From: Omphiscola glabra
Lineage: Eukaryota; Mollusca; Gastropoda; Lymnaeidae
Direction: 5' to 3'
Assembly: GCA_964017045.1 (NCBI GenBank)
Contig: OZ024798.1
Location: 9,445,793 to 9,509,792, forward strand
Length of the DNA stretch: 64,000 bases
The position numbers and the translations under genes are program-made. Shown here piece after piece: positions 32,823 through 44,770 of the stretch (its first letter is position 1; every line of letters begins with the position of its first letter). The notes below the pieces were generated by a model. The model saw only the letters and a list, made by a program, of their open reading frames with translations, did no database searches and was not told where the DNA came from.

Positions 32823-34440
32823 CGTGCCAGGTTCCAGCTCGATCGGTTGATTGGAAGTTTATTGAATTAGCAGTCAGAATATTTTACAACCAACACAGCC
32901 ACCCACACAACCAGCCACACACGATCACAAGGCAACTTAATATAAAGGATTTAATAAAACTACATTGTTCTTAATTTCTTAATATAACCAAGGAGTTGGT
33001 GAATATGGGTAAATAAGATGAAAAAAAAATATGGTTAAGAAGTGTTTAATATGCATACATAAAATCATTTAAAGATGGCTCCTATTTTTTAGAAACACAT
33101 TTTAAGTTATTGTTAAATTATTTATCAACTCCATATGAATATGTTAAATTATGTTTCTTTACAAAGATGTTTGAAATAAAGTTGTGGGGGGAAAAAAAGC
33201 TAATGCAATCGATTTTCATCATTTAAACACATCTGATATAAATGGGCGGAAAAATAAAATACTTTTAAATAACAGTATTTGAAATGAACGTTTAAAATCA
33301 TATATATATATTGAATTATTTTTTTTTATGTTTTGAAAATTAAAAAGTGCTTAAATGTTTAAGAGATTTTTGTTTTCAAGGGAAACAATTAATTATGTTT
33401 TAGTAAATGTGTGTTTAAATATATCTTAAGATTTTTCTTACTATATTAATTTTATTTTTTTGCATTTGTAATATGTTTTATTAAAATTTTAGCAAAAACT
33501 TTTAAATTTATGCTATTCATGTAATATATTTTAATTATTTTTACACCTTATGAAGTGTCGCAAAAACTAAAAAGTTTAATATTAAACAGAAATTTATATA
33601 AAGTTAATTATGCTTTACCAATGGTTACCGTTTCCCATCATTTCGTTGACTTGGATCACTCTTTTAAAAGGATTATCCACTAGTCCTCGCTCCCTACCCT
33701 CCGATCCAACGCAGATGAAAAGCGCACCGCTATAATTGATCCCAAATACATCAGTTATCCCAATCATCCTGTTAATCCTCAAAACCTGCATCCAAATATG
33801 CTATGCCAAAATGAGCTGAGACTCCCAATCCCTACTGACCAACGCCCACTATAAGTCTCCTTGAGATCAGTAGGCCACCAGCGACTACCAGAAGAACCCC
33901 ACTGGCTTCCATCTTGCATCTCAAATTTTACCTATCTGCTGATTTCCGATGTAGATTTCGCTTGCACAATAGCCCATGTACGACGAAAATAAAAAATTTC
34001 TTAAACAGTTGGTCACCAAGAGTTACCTTTATATTGTGACAAAATGTGGATTAAATTTCTGATGTCTAATGAGGCTTAATCCTTTTACACTTTTTCAGCA
34101 TAGAAAATTTTAATAGGAATCATGATCAAAAGGCCACAAGTTAACCCTACTTAACAAATGGCGCCCATGAAATACAATATAATCAATAGGTCACCAGTGA
34201 ACCCCACTAACTGTGTGACACCTGATTAAATTTATCGACATCAGTATGGCATCCGGTGAAAACAACTCACAGTGTGAGTAACAAAAAATGAAGTGAGATC
34301 ATTAGGTCACCAATGAACACCATTGCCCGTGTGGCACCCATGAATTACAGTATGATCAGTATGTCAACAGTGAAGACCATTGCCCGTATGGCTCCGAAAT
34401 TTTGCTACACCTGAAAACTGTAAAAACTAATTTGTTTTCG
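32823..34440. repeat. Low-copy module A, copy 3
   Basis: Ordered blocks: agctcgatcggttgattgga, actacattgttcttaattt, caagggaaacaattaattat, tagtcctcgctccctaccct, gagatcagtaggccaccagc, a repeated gtcaccagtgaacccca block. Same order as copies near 29.6 and 42.3 kb. Within 34.1-34.4 kb the phrase gatca.ta.gtcacc.gtgaa recurs four times as a loose 60-70-bp repeat. Confidence 0.72.
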
Positions 34441-34600
34441 TGCTGGGTTAGCGTGTGGGTCTGAAAATGTGATAGAATGTGTTGTCATCGACATTTTAGT
34501 CTATGTGCCAGGTTTCTGCTCGATCGGTTGATTGGAAGTTGGTGAATTAGCGGTCAGAATATTTTGCCAGTCACCCACGATCAGATACAATTTCTATGAA
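34441..34600. repeat. Single-copy form of the 35-bp minisatellite unit and flank
   Basis: One copy of the unit (gtgatagaatgtgttgtcat cgacattttagtctat) is followed by gccaggtttctgctcgatcg, exactly the context of the expanded arrays at 32.6 and 41.2 kb. Confidence 0.8.
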
Positions 34601-34945
34601 AACACCAATCGTATATTAGTATATTTTCACTACCATCTATATAAACAACTTGAATTTTAACATATCTCTACTGATCTTTATATAAAACAAGCGTATTTTA
34701 GTATATAATTCACTGCTTTGTATACAAAACACTTGAATATAAATATATATTTAGTACTATCTATATAAACCACTCGTATATTAGAATATATTCACTGTTA
34801 TCTATATAATCAACTAGTAAATTAGTATATATTTACTTCTCTCTATACAAGCCACCCGTACATAAGAATATATTAACTGATATTAATACAAACCACACGT
34901 AATGTAGTATATTCACACGTAATTTAGTATATATTAATTGTTATA
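34600..34945. repeat. Degenerate tandem repeat, about 55-62 bp
   Basis: Phrases such as gtatattagaatatattcac, tatctatataa.c and accac.cgta recur about six times. Confidence 0.7.
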
Positions 34946-35664
34946 AACACATTGAAAACTTTGCACATATACAGATGTCATGCACCCTCCCCACCCCCAA
35001 AATGTACCTTTTAAATTTGTTTATCAAGGAACCAAGTTGTAATTATGTTGTGAGTGGATAGAACGCTTAAACAGGATGTGTTATATTTTAAAACAATTAA
35101 TCAATTATCTAACAGACTGTGTAAATTTGATTTTCTGTTGAACATCGTGATTGATGTAAGTGTTGCCTCCCTTGCTCTACTGATTTTCATCTGCTTAGGT
35201 TGTTTAGAGCATCGTGATTCATGTAACAGGGGTGGCTGGGGCACCTAAGTGTTATCCATAATTTTTTTTTCTCCCTTAAGGCTGTTGATTAGCTGTAAAT
35301 TTGACATAATGTGTTGTCATATGCAGCACGTCTATGTGTTGAATTGGCGGTTCGGTATGTTTGAGGGGGGGTTGGTTGATAGGCCATCCTTGGTTTGTGT
35401 GGCGGGGGCATGGGCGGGTGGGTGGCCTTGGGTGGGGTTTTTTGGGGCCGTAGTTTGGGGCTGTTTATTTGTTTTGTGTCCTTGAGTGTGGGGATCGATT
35501 GCAGATGGACGTTCTCTTTGGAAAATAAATCCACTGCATACATGTTGTAGCCCTTTGAGAACCATTGGTTAAGCATATTTAACAAGACATATGAATGCAT
35601 GCTATCAAGTTTTTAAGTACTATTTAAATGTTTATCCTTGATTAATATTGTTTCATACATATTC
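34946..35664. other. Unassigned DNA with a G-rich segment
   Basis: No family resemblance in the short open frames. The part 35355-35465 is G/T-rich on the + strand (tttgagggggggttgg, gtgggtggccttgggtgggg) and could be simple-sequence decay. The phrase aatttgacataatgtgttgtc at about 35299 again resembles the 35-bp unit. Confidence 0.45.
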
Positions 35665-36182
35665 ATTTCTGATGTTTTACTAACCAGTTAACCAAGACAA
35701 ACAATTGAACAACTTTTTTTATTGTTAATAAGTAGTGTTGCCAGAAAAATAAATCTATACAATTAAAATAGAAAAGAAAAATCCAAATAGACAAGGAACA
35801 ACAGACACATGTTTCAAAATTGAAGACCAATCTATAACATTGAAAGAAATGAATTTAGGTGTGGCCAGGGCCGGATTTACAGACAGGCCGACTAGGCCGT
35901 GGCCTAAGGGCCCCGCAAAAAAGGGGCCCCAAAATGTGGAGTAATATATAAAAAAAAAATATATTTTACCTAAAAAAAACTTAGCAATATTTTTTATTTT
36001 TCAAAATGGGGCCTCACATTTTTTTTGGCCTAGGGCCCCTAAAATTGAAAATCCGGCCCTGGGTGTGGCCCCTAAAATATAAGAGAAACACCACCTACCA
36101 ACACAGAAGACGTATATATCATACGTAACAACTCACAAAAGAAAATTTCACTTGTTTTATGTAATGTAGACTAAATCGAAAA
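35665..36182. repeat. Low-copy module B, copy 2
   Basis: Paralog of 15845-16560 and 54020-54440: gatgttttactaacc, aataagtagtgttgccagaa, caaatagacaaggaacaaca, aattgaagaccaatctataa, an interrupted ggtgtggc block, ataagagaaacacca, and actaaatcgaaaagatagaa. Its last block is amplified 83-fold in the array that follows; the module then resumes at 39171 with gagagctgcagaaaaaa. Confidence 0.82.
35866..36061. mobile_element. hAT-type MITE, 196 bp, perfect 8-bp TSD
   Basis: Termini cagggccggatttac and, inverted, cagggccggattttc, flanked by ggtgtggc at 35858-35865 and 36062-36069. The paralogous modules at about 16395 (gggcgtggcttct) and 54305 (ggggtggcctct) show the empty site. Internal sequence is a decayed near-palindrome (gggcccc, ggcctaggg). 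No transposase. Confidence 0.93.
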
Positions 36183-39170
36183 GATAGAAAATAAAAGTAC
36201 AGACCCAATACACACAATGATAGAAAATAAAAGTACAGACCCAATACACACAATGATAGAAAATAAAAGTACAGACCCAAAACACACGATGATAGAAAAT
36301 AAAAGTACAGACCCAATACACACAATGATAGAAAATAAAAGTACAGACCCAATACACACGATGATAGAACATAAAAGTACAGACCCAATACACACAATGA
36401 TAGAAAATAAAAGTACAGACCCAATACACACAATGATAGAAAATAAAAGTACAGACCCAATACACACAAAGATAGAAAATAAAAGTACAGACCCAAAACA
36501 CACGATGATAGAAAATAAAAGTACAGACCCAATACACACGATGATAGAAAATAAAAGTACAGACCCAATACACACAATGATAGAAAATAAAAGTACAGAC
36601 CCAAAACACACGATGATAGAAAATAAAAGTACAGACCCAATACACACGATGATAGAACATAAAAGTACAGACCCAATACACACAATGATAGAAAATAAAA
36701 GTAAAGACCCAATACACACGATGATAGAAAATAAAAGTACAGACCCAATACACACGATGATAGAACATAAAAGTACAGACCCAATACACACAATGATAGA
36801 AAATAAAAGTAAAGACCCAATACACACAATGATAGAAAATAAAAGTACAGACCCAATACACACAATGATAGAAAATAAAAGTACAGACCCAATACACACG
36901 ATGATAGAAAATAAAAGTACAGACCCAATACACACGATGATAGAAAATAAAAGTACAGACCCAATACACACAATGATAGAAAATAAAAGTACAGACCCAA
37001 TACACACGATGATAGAAAATAAAAGTACAGACCCAATACACACGATGATAGAAAATAAAAGTACAGACCCAATACACACAATGATAGAAAATAAAAGTAC
37101 AGACCCAATACACACAATGATAGAAAATAAAAGTACAGACCCAATACACACAATGATAGAAAATAAAAGTACATACCAAATACACACAATGATAGAAAAT
37201 AAAAGTACAGACCCAATACACACAATGATAGAAAATAAAAGTACAGACCCAATACACACAATGATAGAAAATAAAAGTACAGACCCAATACACACAATGA
37301 TAGAAAATAAAAGTACAGACCCAATACACACGATGATAGAAAATAAAAGTACAGACCCAATACACACAATGATAGAAAATAAAAGTACAGACCCAATACA
37401 CACAATGATAGAAAATAAAAGTACAGACCCAATGCACACAATGATAGAAAATAAAAGTACAGACCCAATACACACAATGATAGAAAATAAAAGTACAGAC
37501 CCAATACACACGATGATAGAAAATAAAAGTACAGACCCAATACACACAATGATAGAAAATAAAAGTACAGACCCAATACACACAATGATAGAAAATAAAA
37601 GTACAGACCCAATACACACGATGATAGAAAATAAAAGTACAGACCCAATACACACGATGATAGAAAATAAAAGTACAGACCCAATGCACACAGTGATAGA
37701 AAATAAAAGTACAGACCCAATACACACAATGATATAAAATAAAAGTACAGACCCAATACACACGATGATAGAAAATAAAAGTAAAGACCCAATACACACA
37801 ATGATAGAAAATAAAAGTAAAGACCCAATACACACAATGATAGAAAATAAAAGTAAAGACCCAATACACACGATGATAGAAAATAAAAGTACAGACCCAA
37901 TACACACAATGATAGAAAATAAAAGTAAAGACCCAATACACACAATGATATAAAATAAAAGTACAGACCCAATACACACGATGATAGAAAATAAAAGTAC
38001 AGACCCAATACACACAATGATATAAAATAAAAGTACAGACCCAATACACACAATGATATAAAATAAAAGTACAGACCCAATACACACGATGATAGAAAAT
38101 AAAAGTACATACCAAATACACACAATGATAGAAAATAAAAGTACAGACCCAATACACACAATGATAGAAAATAAAAGTACAGACCCAATACACACAATGA
38201 TAGAAAATAAAAGTACAGACCCAATACACACAATGATAGAAAATAAAAGTACAGACCCAATACACACGATGATAGAAAATAAAAGTACAGACCCAATACA
38301 CACAATGATAGAAAATAAAAGTACAGACCCAATACACACAATGATAGAAAATAAAAGTACAGACCCAATGCACACAATGATAGAAAATAAAAGTACAGAC
38401 CCAATACACACAATGATAGAAAATAAAAGTACAGACCCAATACACACGATGATAGAAAATAAAAGTACAGACCCAATACACACGATGATAGAAAATAAAA
38501 GTACAGACCCAATACACACAATGATAGAAAATAAAAGTACAGACCCAATACACACGATGATAGAAAATAAAAGTACAGACCCAATACACACAATGATAGA
38601 AAATAAAAGTGCAGACCCAATACACACAATGATAGAAAATAAAAGTACATACCACATACACACAATGATAGAAAATAAAAGTACATACCACATACACACA
38701 ATGATAGAAAATAAAAGTACAGACCCAATACACACAATGATAGAAAATAAAAGTACAGACCCAATACACACAATGATAGAAAATAAAAGTACAGACCCAA
38801 TACACACGATGATAGAAAATAAAAGTACAGACCCAATACACACAATGATAGAAAATAAAAGTACAGACCCAATACACACAATGATATAAAATAAAAGTAC
38901 ATACCACATACACACAATGATAGAAAATAAAAGTACATACCACATACACACAATGATAGAAAATAAAAGTACATACCACATACACACAATGATAGAAAAT
39001 AAAAGTACAGACCCAATACACACAGTGATAGAAAATAAAAGTACAGACCCAATACACACAATGATAGAAAATAAAAGTACAGACCCAATACACACAATGA
39101 TAGAAAATAAAAGTACAGACCCAATACACACAATGATAGAAAATAAAAGTACAGACCCAATACATGCAAT
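36183..39170. repeat. 36-bp minisatellite, 83 copies
   Basis: 2988 bp equals exactly 83 monomers of gatagaaaataaaagtacag plus acccaatacacacaat with no indel. Variants (cgat, aaagacc, acataccaa, acataccaca, aatgcac, aacataaa, gatataa) are scattered and partly repeat in blocks offset by 936 bp. The minus strand stays open in all three frames for about 1000 codons (YFYFLSLCVLGL-type repeats); this reflects the monomer composition and is not a gene. Confidence 0.97.
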
Positions 39171-41205
39171 GAGAGCTGCAGAAAAAAACAACAAAACAAC
39201 AACAACATCCTAGCAGAGAATATATTCCAAGCATACACAGATGGGTTAGCAATGTATACCTCTTTTACTTACCGGGTGTACAAAGCTAGGTCCCTTGTTC
39301 AATGTTAGGTCCCTAGTTCAATGATATGTTCCTAAATCATTGTTAGATCCCGAGTTTCATTTAAGTTCCAGAGTTAATTGTTTTAACTGAGTTATTATAA
39401 TTCTGGATACAATTGAACAATTTAAAAGTTTCTTCAGCGAAGTGTTTATGACATTGTCTTAATGTATGATTATAACACTTTAGAAGTTTTATTCTGAACA
39501 CAAACCCGAACAACGCCGGATATATTTGCTGATATGTATAGAAATATATAAGGCCATAACACGAAATAACCAACTTCCGGACATGGTCAGCCGAATCTGA
39601 AAATAGACAATGTCACTGTGAATTAAGTGACCAAAAGAAAGGTATTTTGCTGATTATGTGATATATCTGTCCAGTTTGTGAAATGATATTTTGTTGATTA
39701 TGTGATATATTTGTCCAGTTTGTGATATGTCATGATGAGATTGGGAAAAATAATTGTGATTTTTGTTCTATGTCCACAGATTAAAGTGTGGGTTGTTTAA
39801 GGTGCGGAATGGTAAATTTACTTCTGTAACAAATGTCCTTTGACAACACTGTGTTCTTTTCCTAGCTTGTTGAAAGCACCCAGCGCGTTCATGACCACTT
39901 AAGACAATCTTCTCTCAGCACATCCAAATTTGTTCAGGGATGTTCGACAACCTCGCAAAATAGCAGGCCAAAGTGGCATATACACTGGCCACCTCTCGAG
40001 CAACTGCCAGTGTGTTTGACTGGAACAGAAATTTGTTAAACTTCGGGAATCGGCCGTAATATGTATATATAATCAGAGTTAGTCTCAAATAACTTTTAGA
40101 CATAATAATTAATATTTATTTTTGTATGTTATGTATTATTTATAAAACTAAAAATGATATTATTTTAAAATATATTATATATTGATTAATCTAATTAGCC
40201 ATGTGCTTAGAAATATCGGAGCATTTGAAAGTGTATATTTAATATTAAATTCAATTGAATTCGATCCTTACATTTAAGGATAATATTATTTTAATTTTAC
40301 AGAATAGTTGGTCATATTTTTGAAAACATAGACTCATTGATCAGCTCGCATTGTCAATTAATTTTGATTATATTTTGCATCTCAATTAAACTAATTCCTG
40401 TGATCCAACTGAGCTAAAAATGTTTATACTTATCCAGCCACTAAAAAAATGATCATTATGTCATTAGATACTCCAATTTACATTTGAGTGACGCCACAAT
40501 TTTGACCAAATTTAGCCATCATCACAGGTTTTATGTCCAAACACCCAGTACTGCTACTCACTTCTAGAAGTTCATATGCGTGAAGGATTGTACACATATG
40601 ATTATTAGTTTTCCTTTACAGTTTTTTTCTTAAAATAAGAAATGCTTGATTGTTGTAAGTGTGTTTAAGAAATTTAAACGATAAATAAGTATTCCTATAT
40701 TGTATTTAAAGTCATAAATGGGAAAAGAAATATTACACGATTTGTTTAACACTTATAAAAGATAACTTAGACTTTGTCTTTTCAGTTGCATTTTAAGATA
40801 AGGTGCAACCTATTACTAAGTAAGTATGCTATTAGTCACTGTACGTACTATGTGTGTAATTATAAATGATTTCTTTTGAATTGATCTTTACATGTGTTTC
40901 TTACCAGTTACCAACTTATTGTTTTATGTCAAGCCATCAAATGTTTATATATATAATACAATAATACAATATATTGCAAGATGACTTATCTGAACCAGTA
41001 GTTTAATATTACAACATACATTTATTAATCGAAAACCCTAGTGTTAATAATACTTAATTCACAATTTTTATAATTCTAAACTGCTACCGTCTCTTATTGG
41101 GTCTAGCCAAATCTACTTCATAAATTAATTTAGCGCAGTGACAAGACAAGTCATGAATGTTTCCTTTCAAAACTGGAAAAACAAATTTGGGGGTAGAATG
41201 TGGGT
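39171..41205. other. AT-rich DNA; short degenerate repeats; no gene
   Basis: Near 39280-39375 gttaggtccctagttcaat recurs about four times in a 20-25-bp degenerate repeat. Near 39655-39730 gattatgtgatatatctgtccagtttgtga-like text is duplicated. Module D copy 2 lies at 40256-40500. Otherwise AT-rich spacer. Confidence 0.5.
40256..40500. repeat. Low-copy module D, copy 2
   Basis: Partner of 148-400, with ttcgatccttacatttaagg, tttttgaaaacatagactca and tgatcattatgtcattagat as conserved blocks. Confidence 0.6.
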
Positions 41206-41211
41206 CTGAAA

Positions 41212-42236
41212 ATTTTGCAGAATGTGTTGTCATTGGCATTTAGTGTATGTGCCAGAATGTGTTGTCATTGGCATTTAGTGTATGTGCCAGAATGTGTTGT
41301 CATTGGCATTTAGTGCATGTGCCAGAATGTGTTGTCATTGGCATTTAGTGCATGTGGCATAATGTGTTGTCATTGGCATTTAGTGCATGTGGCAGAATGT
41401 GTTGTCATTGGCATTTAGTGCATGTGGCAGAATGTGTTGTCATTGGCATTTAGTGCATGTGGCAGAATGTGTTGTCATTGGAATTTAGTGCATGTGACAG
41501 AATGTGTTGTCATTGGCATTTATTGCATGTGGCAGAATGTGTTGTCATTGGCATTTAGTGCATGTGGCAGAATGTGTTGTCATTGGCATTTAGTGCATGT
41601 GGCAGAATGTTTTGTCATTGGCATTTAGTGTATGTGGCAGAATGTGTTGTCATTGGCATTTAGTGCATGTGACATAATGTGTTTTCATTGGTATTTAGTG
41701 TATGTTACAGAATGTGTTGTCATTGGCATTTAGTGCATGTGGCATAATGTGTTGTCATTGGCATTTAGTGCATGTGGCAGAATGTGTTGTCATTGGCATT
41801 TAGTGCATGTGACATAATGTGTTGTCATTGGCATTTAGTGTATGTGACAGAATGTGTTGTCATTGACATTTAGTGCATGTGGCAGAATGTGTTGTCATTG
41901 GCATTTAGTGCATGTGGTAGTATGTTTTGTCATTGGCATTTAGTGCATGTGACAGGATGTGTTGTCATTGGCATTTAGTGCATGTGACAGAATGTGTTGT
42001 CATTGGCATTTAGTGCATGTGACAGAATGTGTTGTTATTGGCATTTAGTGTATGTGCCAGAATGTGTTGTCATTGTCATTTAGTGCATGTGCCAGAATGT
42101 GTTGTCATTGGCATTTAGTGCATGTGACAGAATGTGTTGTCATTGGCATTTAGTGCATGTGGCAGAATGTGTTGTCATTGGCATTTAGTGTATGTGACAG
42201 AATATGTTGTCATTGGCATTTAGTGTATGTGCCAGG
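41212..42236. repeat. 35-bp minisatellite, about 29 copies
   Basis: The monomer is gtggcagaatgtgttgtcat plus tggcatttagtgcat. It keeps a 35-bp phase throughout (for example 41221 and 42061 are 24 x 35 apart). It ends in gtgccaggttttagctcgat, the flank shared with the 32.6 and 34.5 kb loci. Confidence 0.95.
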
Positions 42237-43236
42237 TTTTAGCTCGATCGGTTGATTTGAAGTGGGTTAATTAGCGGTCTGAATATTTTGTCACCAACAT
42301 ACGCAGACACCTATGAACGAAAGTGAATTTAATTTAAATGATTTAATACAACTACATTGTTCTTAATTATTTTTATAACCATTGAAGGATTTGAACCTGG
42401 GCAAATGGCCCCAAACTATATGAAAATGAAAAGATAATTTTTGTGTTAAGAAGTGAAAAAGTGCGCTAATGTTCACATATTTTCTCACATCCAAGGGAGA
42501 CCATTAATTATGTTTTAGAAAATTGTAATATGTTGCTATACCTTAAGAGTTTTCCAGCTATAATATTCGTTTTTGTACTTAAAAGTATTTTATATATTTT
42601 TTTTCAAAAAAAAGTGATCATAAAGACTATTTATACTTTAATTGAAACTGACATTTACATTATATGATTTAAACAAAACCTATAATGTTAATTGTTTAAC
42701 AGAATTTTATATATAGTTTAATTATGCTTAACCAATGTGGATGTTTTGCTTTCTGTTTTCAAAGTGAATCAACGCTTTAAAATGATAGTCCACCCTTAAG
42801 GATGCATTGTACAAGAAAAGCCCGTTGCTCTAATTGATCCAATTTTCACATTTTATCTTAGTCATTGCTTATTATTATATCTTCCATCCAACCTGCTCAA
42901 GTCAAAATGATCTGAGACCTCAACCCGTATAGACGCCCAAAGACTATACTTTACTGTGAGTTCAGGTGGTCAGCAATCGACTCCAACTAGCCCATGACAG
43001 ACCCACATCTTGCATCCCAATTTTAAACATGTTTGCTAATTTCCAATAAATTGTGGAACTTATGAAATACAATAAAGTCAGAAGTTCAACAGTGAACCTC
43101 ACCTATCATTTGGTGCCTATGAAAAGTAGGTCACCAGTGAACACTACTGTTAGTGTGACACCACTCCAAGATATACAAGATAAAAAAAAATGGGCTGGTC
43201 CACTGCTCCAATATTAAACAAAAACTCGTCCATCTT
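42237..43236. repeat. Low-copy module A, copy 4
   Basis: Ordered blocks: agctcgatcggttgatttga, actacattgttcttaatta, caagggagaccattaattat, gtccacccttaaggatgcat, gtggtcagcaatcgactcca, gtaggtcaccagtgaacact. Same order as copies at 29.6 and 32.8 kb. Confidence 0.72.
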
Positions 43237-43257
43237 CCCCCCCCCCCCCCCCCCCCC
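43237..43257 (+). repeat. Poly(C) run of 21
   Basis: Uninterrupted C run directly at the 5' truncation point of the following LINE fragment. Confidence 0.9.
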
Positions 43258-43540
43258 AGACAGCGAAGAGGCCACGACAAGCAGTTCCGACTTTTAAAAA
43301 CAAGAACTCAGTACATGAGCTCCTCATTCCTGCCAAAGACAAAAAGGGACTGGAACAAGCTTCCGAAAGCAACAGTTGAGGCGTCTACACTTGACACATT
43401 TGTGGCTATTGCCTCCTGTCTAGCAACCAGTGAATTATCCCCGTGAAAACCACGCACATTAACATCGCGGACCCCTCTGAAACATAGGAGCCAGGATGAT
43501 CAATTCATTGATCGTGGGCCCTCAAAACATAGAAGAAGAC
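43258..43540 (+). mobile_element. 3' end of a CR1/Jockey-group LINE with (GAA)n tail
   Basis: A 5'-truncated fragment. An open frame 43261-43446 reads RTQYMSSSFLPKTKRDWNKL and then PKATVEASTLDTFV, the typical C-terminus (SFLPKT.RDWN.LP) of CR1/Jockey/RTE-group RT proteins. The 3' UTR contains aggagccaggatgatcaatt and gatcgtgggcc and ends atagaagaagac. The same 3' end occurs inverted at 60268-60474. Confidence 0.8.
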
Positions 43541-44035
43541 ACCAGTTAAATACAATGATATCAGTAGGTCACGAGTGTACCGTACTGACATTGAGGCTAT
43601 TAAACACACGGATATTGCATGACTGTATACATTTAATGTTAATCACATGTATACGTTTACATTGATGGAAATAATTTTCATAAACATAATAATTGTTTTT
43701 AATACAGATAATTCATCATGAAAATATGTGTTCTCACAGCTGACTTGTATTACTGTTACATGCTTACATCGATCGTGATCTTGACAATTGAAAGAAAAGC
43801 GATAACTCAGCATCATCACTTTGTGATTTGAACATATTTTTAATTTCATGGGCGGCCCCCACTGTTTTAGTCATAAGACATAAATAAATGATACATTCAG
43901 TTCACTTGGGGTCCCACGGTTTTTTTGTCATATTACTGTAACAACTCTAATATATTTTGTCCATAGGCAATTCGCGCTTTTAAAGATATATGACTGTAGA
44001 AAAAAAATCTCTAGAAGAAACAACAGGAACAGTCA
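43541..44035. repeat. Module A continuation
   Basis: After the LINE the module resumes with gtaggtcacgagtgtaccgt, gcatgactgtatacatttaa, tttcatgggcggcccccact and gttttagtcataagac, as in 30000-30320, where the last block is expanded into the 58-bp array. Confidence 0.65.
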
Positions 44036-44240
44036 ACAACTTCAACGCTAAGTTATTATCAGATCCATAGATACAAGCGACATCTTCAACACTAAGTTAT
44101 TATCAGATCCATAGATACAAGCGACCCTTCAACACTAAATTATTATCAGATCCATAGATACAAGCGACATCTTCAACACTAAGTTATTATCAGATCCATA
44201 GATACAAGCGACATCTTCAACGACAAGTCATTGACAGATC
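44036..44240. repeat. 44-bp minisatellite, 4-5 copies
   Basis: The monomer includes catcttcaacactaagttat and tatcagatccatagatacaa. One copy lacks two bases (gacccttcaac). It sits at the place corresponding to the 31366-31612 repeat. Confidence 0.88.
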
Positions 44241-44770
44241 AAACAGATAAATCCGTTATTTTGACATTTAAAATACATTTTTTTAGGAAACCATCACAAC
44301 ATACACATGATTAAAACCATCGGTACAGACACATGTTTCAAACCATCAGTACAAACACACATATAAAAACATATTACAACATAATAGAACACAAACAACA
44401 AAAAGGGAAAAACTGGGGGCATTTTAAGTCTGCAATCAATAACATACAATAAAACATTGTAACAAAGTTAAAAACTTGAAGCATAGCAAGACAATTAGAT
44501 TTAGAAAAAATCAAAACTATAGAAAATTTAAATATTTCACTTAGAATTAGAAATATAATTAATAACAGTAAAACGATATACATATTATATGACGCATATA
44601 AGAATTTCATAGTTTAAAAATACTTTTTACATAAATGTTTGCTGAGCCGGATGAAGTTTTTACATTTCTTCCGGGTCAAGTTATTTTTAGACAAGACCAG
44701 ACCACTCCGGATCTAAGTGTTACAAAAAAGAGTTATCTTCTCATTTCATTTAATGTGTTAAACACAATAG
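44241..44770. other. Spacer; module A tail
   Basis: Begins with acaacatacacatgatta blocks shared with 31677-31800, then AT-rich DNA, and near 44645-44720 a block with tccgggtcaag. No gene. Confidence 0.5.

Noticed and set aside
35249..35600. Short open frames in the G/T-rich segment
   Set aside because: Low-complexity composition, no recognisable motif, and frames open on both strands.
36119..39252. Three overlapping minus-strand open frames of about 1000 codons, encoding hydrophobic repeats of the YFYFLSLCVLGL type
   Set aside because: They are all produced by the 36-bp monomer, whose length is a multiple of three and which lacks stops on that strand in every frame. There is no start context, no non-repeat domain and no family resemblance.
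39361..39573. 70-codon minus-strand frame
   Set aside because: AT-rich spacer with no motif or neighbour to support it.
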